From positions 1-5,213 of the forward strand of contig JAGYLT010000188.1 in assembly GCA_018400545.1 (NCBI GenBank): a DNA stretch of 5,213 bases, given 5' to 3'. Within the stretch, counting starts at the first letter, position 1; every line of letters begins with the position of its first letter. The notes beneath the pieces are model-generated. The model had not been told where the DNA came from, searched no databases, and was given only the letters and a program-made list of their open reading frames with translations. This stretch comes from Bacteroidales bacterium (GTDB taxonomy: Bacteria > Bacteroidota > Bacteroidia > Bacteroidales > 4484-276). Shown here piece after piece: positions 1 to 4,899 of the stretch. The translations under genes were made by a program, and so were the position numbers.

Positions 1-161
1 AAATTTACAAGTCGCCAGATACCGAAAACAGCCAAAATTCCCAGAAAAATATTGATGGCCGCCGTTCCTTTCAAAAGGTTGTAAACCTCGTACAAAAGAA
101 ACGCCACGAGCAGAATATCAATCACATCGGTAAGCCTGATATCGATAAAGACGGGAATCAT
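1..161 (-). CDS. cdaA: Diadenylate cyclase CdaA, N-terminal part (cut by window edge)
   Basis: The visible 53 codons encode the membrane-anchoring N-terminus of the CdaA/DacA family, which makes cyclic di-AMP from two ATP at the cytoplasmic membrane. The protein begins MIPVFIDIRLTDVIDILL and continues through LLYEVYNLLKGTAAINIF and GILAVFGIWRLVN. This is the family's FIDIR..DI.DILLVA..LY..Y.L.KGT.A.NI..GI pattern, with a first hydrophobic segment at about residues 14-24 and a second at about 36-49. The catalytic DAC domain (DGA and RHR motifs) lies outside the window and cannot be checked. The ATG at 161 is the only reasonable start: an upstream ATG at 169 is in another frame and stops at once, and the in-frame codons above run to a stop near 190 without a start. 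In Bacteroidota this gene usually follows folP on the same strand; here an opposite-strand epimerase separates them. Confidence 0.9.
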   Translation of the reverse strand, partial: MIPVFIDIRLTDVIDILLVAFLLYEVYNLLKGTAAINIFLGILAVFGIWRLVN

Positions 162-183
162 AAATGCATTTTCGAATTGCTGC

Positions 184-191
184 CAAAATTA
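184..191 (-). promoter_or_regulatory. Putative -7 promoter box for cdaA
   Basis: Reading the minus strand, TAATTTTG matches the Bacteroidota -7 consensus TAnnTTTG exactly and lies 22 bases upstream of the cdaA ATG, which would leave a leader of roughly 15 bases. I do not see a convincing -33 TTG element at the usual distance, so this rests on the -7 box and its position. A promoter here makes sense because cdaA is cut off from folP transcription by the intervening gene. Confidence 0.5.
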
Positions 192-243
192 ATGAATTAA
201 TCAAGAATCCGGGAGGATGATTCCACCAACAAAAAATTCATGC

Positions 244-251
244 TACTTTTG
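244..251 (+). promoter_or_regulatory. Putative -7 promoter box for the epimerase gene
   Basis: TACTTTTG is an exact match to the Bacteroidota -7 consensus TAnnTTTG. It lies 26 bases before the ATG at 278, so transcription would start around 256-260 with a short leader. No clear -33 TTG element is present about 20 bases upstream. No Shine-Dalgarno sequence precedes the ATG, which sits in an AT-rich stretch (caatacaaacac), as is common in this phylum. Confidence 0.5.
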
Positions 252-277
252 GCAGCAGAATTCAACAATACAAACAC

Positions 278-1288
278 ATGAATATTCTTGTTACCGGAGC
301 GCTGGGCTTCATTGGCTATAACCTGACCCAAAAACTTTTGGCAGCCGGCCATTTTGTGATGGGCATCGACAACATCAACAGCTATTACGATGTACGCTTT
401 AAGTATGAAAAGCTCCCCCTGCTTGGCATTGAGGAAGACAGCATCTGGCCGAACCTGATTTATAAAAGCAATGATTCAGAAAATTATCACTTTTCAAAAG
501 TAGATATTACCGATCGCTATTATCTTGAAGACCTCATGTCGAAATATGATTTTGACGTGGTTTGCAATATGGCAGCCCAGGCCGGTGTGCAATACAGCAT
601 CCTGAATCCCCACACCTACATCGAAAACAACGTTACCGGGTTTATTAACCTGATAGATGCATGCCGCGAATTCAACGTAAAGCATTTTGTGTATGCCAGC
701 AGCTCGAGTGTTTACGGTAACCGCGATGAAGTGCCATTCCTGGAAACCGACAATGTGGACTTCCCCATCAGTTTATATGCAGCCAGTAAAAAATCCAATG
801 AGCTCATTGCCCACACCTACAGCCATCTCTACAAAATAAAAACTACCGGATTGCGCTTTTTCACCGTTTACGGACCCTGGGGAAGGCCCGACATGGCGCC
901 TTATCTTTTTGTGGACAATGTTTCCAAAGGAAAAAAAATCAGGGTGTTCAATAACGGTAAAATGGAGCGTGACTTTACTTTTATCGACGACATCATCGAA
1001 GGTATTTGCATGGTTATAAACGACGCCGACCATGAAAGGCTTTACAAAATATACAACATCGGCCATTCCAGTCCGGTATTGCTGATGAATTTTATACAGA
1101 CCATCGAGGAAGTTCTGAATAAAAAGGCTGAGATTGAATTCCTGCCTCACCGGAAAGGCGATGTAAAAATTACTTATGCTGATGTTTCAGCCATGCAAAA
1201 TGATTTCGGCTATGAACCAAAAGTTGGAATCAAACAGGGAATCACAAAATTTGTGGAGTGGTACAACTGGTTTAAGCAGACCAAATAG
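278..1288 (+). CDS. UDP-glucuronate 4-epimerase-type NAD-dependent epimerase
   Basis: A full-length 336-residue extended short-chain dehydrogenase. The nucleotide-binding motif TGALGFIG is at residues 6-13, the NAD ribose-binding acid at D31, VDITD at 75-79 and AAQAGVQYS at 99-107. The catalytic SSSSVYG is at 141-147 and the YxxxK pair is Y167/K171. RFFTVYGPWGRPDMAP (193-208) and RDFTFIDD (231-238) are the substrate-side signatures of the branch that interconverts UDP-glucuronate and UDP-galacturonate. The INSYYDV stretch (33-39) and the insertion after it (about 40-73) also fit that branch. The product would feed capsule, O-antigen or exopolysaccharide synthesis in the cytoplasm. A related UDP-hexose 4-epimerase specificity cannot be excluded from sequence alone. 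No glycosyltransferase or polysaccharide gene is nearby, so it is a stand-alone copy between cdaA and folP, overlapping the folP stop by 17 bp. Confidence 0.88.
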   Translation: MNILVTGALGFIGYNLTQKLLAAGHFVMGIDNINSYYDVRFKYEKLPLLGIEEDSIWPNLIYKSNDSENYHFSKVDITDRYYLEDLMSKYDFDVVCNMAAQAGVQYSILNPHTYIENNVTGFINLIDACREFNVKHFVYASSSSVYGNRDEVPFLETDNVDFPISLYAASKKSNELIAHTYSHLYKIKTTGLRFFTVYGPWGRPDMAPYLFVDNVSKGKKIRVFNNGKMERDFTFIDDIIEGICMVINDADHERLYKIYNIGHSSPVLLMNFIQTIEEVLNKKAEIEFLPHRKGDVKITYADVSAMQNDFGYEPKVGIKQGITKFVEWYNWFKQTK

Positions 1289-2135
1289 TACGATTATCAC
1301 GGTAAACTTTAAAAAGCTTTACTACCTCAACAGCTTCCTTCACATCATGCACCCGTAAAATGGCAGCGCCGTTATCCAGTGCCAGCATATTGAGCGCCGT
1401 AGTCCCGTTGAGGGCATGTTCGGGTTTTGTGCCCAGCACTTTGTTGATCATTGATTTTCGGGACAGCCCGGCAAGCACCGGAAAACCCAACTTCTTTATT
1501 TGTGGGATTGCGTTTAGTAGCTGATAATTGTGCTCCACCGTTTTTCCAAATCCAAATCCCGGATCAAGAACGATCCTGCTATTTGCACCTGCTTGTTGCA
1601 ATTTATCAAGTTGAGTTTTAAAAAACGAGATCACCTCCGCAACCACATCATCATAGGTGGGGTTTTGCTGCATGGTTTTCGGGGTTCCCTGGATGTGCAT
1701 CATCACATAAGCAGCCTGAGTTTCAGAAATTACACGAAACATCTCCGCGTCGAACTGCCCGCCTGAGATATCGTTGATGATATCTGCACCTTCCAAAACC
1801 GACTGCCGGGCAATGGAACTTCTGAAGGTATCAACCGAAACCAGCGTATCAGGAAATGCCTTCCTGATCATTGGTAAAATCATTTTTAACCGGTTCCATT
1901 CTTCAGCCTCGCTCACCTCATCGGAAAAGGGCCGTGTTGAAACAGCACCGATATCCAGAATTGCCGCACCGTCATTCAGCATTTGCTCAGCCTCTCTAAA
2001 GGCATTTTCGGGCATATCATACCGTCCGCCGTCGAAAAAAGAATCGGGGGTAATATTCAAAATACCCATCACCAAAGGTTGGTTACTCCTAAATATTTCT
2101 GCTATTTTTTCTACCTTCTTTCCATCCTGATTCAT
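1272..2135 (-). CDS. folP: Dihydropteroate synthase
   Basis: A complete 287-residue cytoplasmic enzyme that joins p-aminobenzoate to 6-hydroxymethyl-dihydropterin diphosphate, giving dihydropteroate in folate synthesis; it is the sulfonamide target. Family landmarks appear in order: MGILNITPDSFFDGG (23-37, metal-binding N27), DIGAVSTRP (61-69), SVDTFRS (100-106), NDISGG (121-126), VMMHIQGTP (144-152), DPGFGFGKT (191-199), GLSRKS (223-228, with K227) and RVHDV (261-265, phosphate-binding R261). Loop 2 reads STRPFS where most members have STRPGA. The two-residue Phe-Gly insertion described in plasmid Sul enzymes is not apparent. The ATG at 2135 gives the usual length. The last 17 bases overlap the convergent epimerase, and the tail after the last helix (residues 278-287) is probably not part of the core. 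It normally precedes cdaA in the same operon, but not here. Confidence 0.97.
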   Translation of the reverse strand: MNQDGKKVEKIAEIFRSNQPLVMGILNITPDSFFDGGRYDMPENAFREAEQMLNDGAAILDIGAVSTRPFSDEVSEAEEWNRLKMILPMIRKAFPDTLVSVDTFRSSIARQSVLEGADIINDISGGQFDAEMFRVISETQAAYVMMHIQGTPKTMQQNPTYDDVVAEVISFFKTQLDKLQQAGANSRIVLDPGFGFGKTVEHNYQLLNAIPQIKKLGFPVLAGLSRKSMINKVLGTKPEHALNGTTALNMLALDNGAAILRVHDVKEAVEVVKLFKVYRDNRTIWSA

Positions 2136-2189
2136 GAAACCGGTTTTAAAATTTACTTTTCATTAACATGCCACGAAATTAAAGCATTT

Positions 2190-2197
2190 TATATTTG
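2190..2197 (+). promoter_or_regulatory. Putative -7 promoter box for the secreted coiled-coil gene
   Basis: TATATTTG matches TAnnTTTG exactly and lies 35 bases before the ATG at 2233, in the 97 bp divergent gap to folP. Transcription would start near 2203-2206 and could continue through the DUF1599 gene, only 10 bp behind the first gene. No good -33 element is visible. On the other strand, for folP, the best candidate is TAATTTCG (2180-2173), which has one mismatch to the consensus, so I do not list a folP promoter as a feature. Confidence 0.5.
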
Positions 2198-2232
2198 CCG
2201 TTCGTTTTCCAAAACTTAAAAAACGATACGTT

Positions 2233-2865
2233 ATGAAAGCAAAAAACTTTACACATTTTATGATTGCGATGCTTTTGCTTGCGGGAACAGTACTTCATGC
2301 ACAGGTTTCCGAAGAAGCCAAACCATCGCGCGAGGAACTAAAATTGCAACGGGCCAATGATAAAGTTATCCGTGCAGAAAGTTCCGTTGCCCGCGCCCAG
2401 AGGTACTTGGACGAAGGTGACAGCCTTGTGGCAACAGGTGAAAAGATGATGGATGAAGGTAAAGCTGAACTCAAAACGGCGAAAGCTGAAAAATCGGAAC
2501 TGGAAAAAACCTATTCAGCAAATAAGAAAGACCTGGAAAAACAGTTAAAAACTGATGACCGCGAAACGCGGGACAATGTAAGGCAGCAAATCCGTGACCT
2601 GGACGCAAAATTCAGGGATGACAAACGTGCTGCAAACGCCAAAATTAAAGCTGCCGAAAAAAAGTATGAACAGGGTAAAAGCAATATCTCAAAAGGAAAA
2701 GAAAAAATGAAACTGGGTAAAGAAAAAATGAAACCGGCGGAAAAAAGCCTTGAAGAAGCCGAAGAAAATTTGCAGGATATAACCGGGGAGCAAGCCCGGG
2801 ATGACAGCGAAGTTGAACCGGATAAAAGTGAGAAAAAGAAAAAGCTTTTCGGGAAAAAGAAGTAA
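2233..2865 (+). CDS. Secreted Lys/Glu-rich helical protein with mirrored heptad blocks, function unknown
   Basis: I do not recognise a family for this 210-residue protein. It has a signal peptide (basic MKAK start, hydrophobic residues 9-21, probable cleavage in LHA-QVS after A23) and no cysteine, so it is not a lipoprotein; it should reach the periplasm. The mature part is almost entirely charged helix. In residues 41-83 and 134-176 an Ala or Gly occurs every seventh residue, with a large hydrophobic four residues later in all but one heptad (K87 is the exception). The segment between them keeps a looser heptad pattern and is broken by TDDRET at 107-112. The C-terminus (199-210) is a lysine-rich tail. 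This predicts a long coiled-coil hairpin. The gene sits between folP and DUF1599 and is probably co-transcribed with DUF1599. Roles such as envelope spacer, scaffold or polyanion binding are guesses. Confidence 0.85.
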   Translation: MKAKNFTHFMIAMLLLAGTVLHAQVSEEAKPSREELKLQRANDKVIRAESSVARAQRYLDEGDSLVATGEKMMDEGKAELKTAKAEKSELEKTYSANKKDLEKQLKTDDRETRDNVRQQIRDLDAKFRDDKRAANAKIKAAEKKYEQGKSNISKGKEKMKLGKEKMKPAEKSLEEAEENLQDITGEQARDDSEVEPDKSEKKKKLFGKKK

Positions 2866-2875
2866 AAATAAGCAA

Positions 2876-3427
2876 ATGAACAAAACCAACGAGCAATTTG
2901 AAGCCGCCATCAGCAAGTGCAGGAATATTTTTGAAACCAAAATGAAAGACTATGGCAGTGCCTGGCGGATTTTACGAACAACTTCCTTAACCGATCAGAT
3001 TTATATCAAAGCCAACCGCATCCGAAGCATTGAGGAGAAGGCCGAGGTAAAAATTGATGAAGGTGCCAGAGACGAATTTGTGGGCATTGTAAACTATGCC
3101 GTGATGGCGCTGATACAACTTGAACTTGGCAATAAAAGCGACCTTGTTCTTGGAACCCACGAAGCCGTCGAGTTTTACAACAAGCACATTTACGCATCCA
3201 AGTCGCTGATGGAAAACAAGAACCACGACTACGACGAAGCCTGGCGAAATATGCGCATTTCTTCCTACACTGACATCATCCTGATGAAACTGCTCCGCAT
3301 CAAACAGATCGAAGACAACGAGGGCAAAACACTCATATCGGAAGGCCTGGATGCCAATTATCAGGACATTGTGAATTACGGACTGTTTGCACTCATTAAA
3401 TTTGACGAACAGGAAGGTGAAAAATAA
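2876..3427 (+). CDS. DUF1599 protein with two tandem copies of the domain
   Basis: A 183-residue soluble protein with no signal peptide or membrane segment. It matches the DUF1599 family, known from Bacteroidota and phages and often duplicated within one chain. Copy 1 (about 18-83) carries MKDYGSAWRILR, SLTDQIYIKANRIRSIEE and VNYAVMALIQLE. Copy 2 (about 111-177) carries NHDYDEAWRNMR, YTDIILMKLLRIKQIED and VNYGLFALIKFD. The conserved DY..AW..(M/L)R, TD, RI..IE and DE..DIVNY-like positions line up between copies. The biochemical role is unproven; a link to nucleotide modification has been suggested for the family. I chose the ATG at 2876 over an in-frame ATG at 2801 because the earlier start lies inside the upstream gene and adds 25 basic residues unlike the family. 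The 10 bp gap to the upstream stop implies co-transcription. No Shine-Dalgarno sequence is evident. Confidence 0.92.
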   Translation: MNKTNEQFEAAISKCRNIFETKMKDYGSAWRILRTTSLTDQIYIKANRIRSIEEKAEVKIDEGARDEFVGIVNYAVMALIQLELGNKSDLVLGTHEAVEFYNKHIYASKSLMENKNHDYDEAWRNMRISSYTDIILMKLLRIKQIEDNEGKTLISEGLDANYQDIVNYGLFALIKFDEQEGEK

Positions 3428-3534
3428 ACATAGGCGATTGCCGGATTTGTCAAACCTATTAATTACAATCCAAATTACCTGAGAAAAGTATTTCCAAATA
3501 ACTAATCACCAATAACCTTCAACGATACTCGCAA
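3428..3534. other. Intergenic gap with no clear promoter or terminator
   Basis: This 107 bp AT-rich gap between DUF1599 and the DoxX-like gene has no TAnnTTTG box, even allowing one mismatch, and no stem-loop followed by a T-run. The simplest reading is that the DoxX-like gene is reached by read-through from the upstream promoter, though a promoter of another type cannot be excluded. Confidence 0.4.
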
Positions 3535-4806
3535 ATGCGCCAATTAACATTGAAAACAATAACCGGCTGGTCAATCATCATTGTAGCCATCGTTTCCGCT
3601 TATCTGATTAAGTTTTTCGAGGAGTTTAATCTTGCATTTCTTCTTTTCCTTATTTTTCAACTGGTTATCATCTTCAGGTATAAAAAGGTTTTTTCTCCGG
3701 GAATGCGCACCATAAGCCGGCTACTGCTCGGCGCTGTTTTTCTGTATTCCGGATTTGTGAAAGGCGTTGACCCATTGGGAACGGCCTACCGCGTTGAAGA
3801 TTATTTTGTTGCTTTCGGAACAGACTGGCTGAAATTTTCGGCGCTGTTTTTCTCGTTTATGCTCAATGCTGCTGAACTTGTGCTTGGGGCCATGCTCATT
3901 CTGCACATCAAGCCAAAGCTCACCTCGCTACTGGTGTTGCTAATGATGGGTGTTTTTACGCTGGTTACCCTCAACGATGCACTCAATAATCCGGTTCCCG
4001 ACTGCGGTTGTTTTGGCGACGCGCTCATCCTCACAAACTGGCAGACCTTTTACAAAAACCTGTTCATCAATGTTTTGGTGCTGATTGTTTTTCTACACCG
4101 AAAATCCATCAAACGGGTTTATCCGGACAAAATGGAATGGATCATGGGTACAGCACTTGTGGCAATATTCATTGGATTTCAATACCTCAATTATGTTAAT
4201 CTGCCCATGATGGATTTCAGGGCCTGGAAAGTCGGCAGCCGTCTCTACCCCGAAAATCCAAAACCGGTGAAATATTACCTGACTTACCGAAACAAGGAAA
4301 CCGGTGAAACCAAAGAATACCTGTCGCCGAATTACCCTTATGATGATCCCGAATGGGTGGAAAACTGGGAATTTGTAAGCCAGCGGGCTGAAGATCCCAA
4401 CAAAGTGCCTGGCATAAATCTGGCCATCATCGACTTTGCTGGTAATGATGTTACGGATGCATACCTCAAAAATCCGGGTTACCAGTTTATCGTGGTGGCC
4501 TGGAGCCTGCGTGAAACCGACAGCGAATCATTCAAACAAATCGAAAAACTATTCGAACATGCGGATGAAGAGGGGTATTCATTCATTGCCCTGACCAGTA
4601 CGCTGCCGGAAAAAATTCAGACTTTCCTCGAAATAAACAACATTACCTTCGATCTTCCTTTCTTCAATGCCGATGACGTAACACTGAAAACCATGATCCG
4701 GTCCAATCCCGGATTGATCCTGATCAGGGATGGCGAAGTGATCGACAAGTGGCATTACAATAATCTGCCCGGATGGCAAAATCTGCAGGAGGAATATCTT
4801 AAATAA
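3535..4806 (+). CDS. DoxX/MauE-like membrane protein with C-terminal thioredoxin-like domain (BT_3928-like)
   Basis: A 423-residue inner-membrane protein. The DoxX/MauE-like core starts near residue 57 with SRLLLGAVFLYSGFVKGVDP (61-80), followed by hydrophobic segments at about 101-123, 129-146 and 174-188. It carries the PDCGCFGD motif (155-162), and C157 and C159 are the only cysteines in the protein. A further membrane segment at about 202-218 leads to a soluble region (about 225-423), presumably periplasmic. Its end is thioredoxin-like: FIVVAWSLRET (318-328) sits where a WCxxC site would be, and NPGLILIRDGEVIDKW (391-406) resembles the cis-Pro region. Residues 1-56 add two hydrophobic segments (11-25, 33-47) ahead of the usual domain start. 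It resembles the Bacteroidota proteins called BT_3928 family, commonly next to DUF1599 and tpiA. Electron or thiol transfer is plausible but unproven. Confidence 0.85.
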   Translation: MRQLTLKTITGWSIIIVAIVSAYLIKFFEEFNLAFLLFLIFQLVIIFRYKKVFSPGMRTISRLLLGAVFLYSGFVKGVDPLGTAYRVEDYFVAFGTDWLKFSALFFSFMLNAAELVLGAMLILHIKPKLTSLLVLLMMGVFTLVTLNDALNNPVPDCGCFGDALILTNWQTFYKNLFINVLVLIVFLHRKSIKRVYPDKMEWIMGTALVAIFIGFQYLNYVNLPMMDFRAWKVGSRLYPENPKPVKYYLTYRNKETGETKEYLSPNYPYDDPEWVENWEFVSQRAEDPNKVPGINLAIIDFAGNDVTDAYLKNPGYQFIVVAWSLRETDSESFKQIEKLFEHADEEGYSFIALTSTLPEKIQTFLEINNITFDLPFFNADDVTLKTMIRSNPGLILIRDGEVIDKWHYNNLPGWQNLQEEYLK

Positions 4807-4850
4807 GATCATTCAAAGAAAACAGCGCTCCTGAACAAAGCCAATTAAGG

Positions 4851-4858
4851 TATGTTTA
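4851..4858 (+). promoter_or_regulatory. Possible weak -7 box for the E1 gene
   Basis: TATGTTTA has one mismatch (final A for G) to TAnnTTTG and lies 41 bases before the ATG at 4900, in the 93 bp gap after the DoxX-like gene. No -33 element is evident. Closer to the start, AAAGGA at 4885-4890 is a plausible ribosome-binding site about nine bases before the ATG, stronger than at the other genes here. Confidence 0.3.
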
Positions 4859-4899
4859 ATGAGCGAATTAAATTTTAACTGACTAAAGGATTTATTAAG

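Larger units (their letters stand above)
174..263. repeat. Inverted repeat in the divergent cdaA/epimerase promoter region
   Basis: The plus strand at 244-257 reads TACTTTTGGCAGCA and the minus strand from 191 down to 178 reads TAATTTTGGCAGCA, so 13 of 14 bases agree. Both copies are followed within one base by AATTC (259-263 on plus; 178-174 on minus, overlapping the final A by one base). Each arm starts with the -7 box and runs into the expected start of transcription of the gene it faces. The shared part beyond the TAnnTTTG consensus (GCAGCA and AATTC) is not explained by promoter consensus alone. It may be a common operator or initial-transcript sequence, or chance. Confidence 0.6.

Noticed and set aside
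773..1150. Minus-strand open frame of 125 codons
   Set aside because: Lies wholly inside the epimerase, which has all its catalytic motifs on the other strand; the translation shows no domain or motif.
1176..1358. Small plus-strand open frame across the epimerase/folP junction
   Set aside because: Runs across two real genes in a wrong frame, with no ribosome-binding or protein features.
1774..2130. Plus-strand open frame of 118 codons with a Ser-rich product
   Set aside because: Antisense shadow of folP; low-complexity Ser/Ile content results from the complement of folP codons.
1272..2135. Acquired Sul-type sulfonamide-resistant dihydropteroate synthase
   Set aside because: Length and motifs fit the chromosomal Bacteroidota FolP, no Phe-Gly insertion is apparent, and it lies in its usual neighbourhood near cdaA and DUF1599.
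2801..2875. Longer start for the DUF1599 gene
   Set aside because: Would overlap the upstream gene by 65 bp and add a basic stretch that is simply the upstream coding sequence in another frame; ATG 2876 fits the family start.
2645..2940. Two minus-strand Phe-rich open frames
   Set aside because: Complement of the AAA/GAA-rich lysine and glutamate codons of the coiled-coil gene; the apparent hydrophobic protein is an artefact of that composition.
2233..3427. Coiled-coil gene plus DUF1599 as a two-gene defence or toxin-antitoxin system
   Set aside because: The first protein carries a signal peptide and the second is cytoplasmic; no toxin, nuclease or sensor motif is visible, and DUF1599 here is in its ordinary housekeeping context.
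3428..3534. Possible hairpin around GGATTTGTCAAACC
   Set aside because: Only a few imperfect base pairs and no T-run; not a credible terminator or operator.
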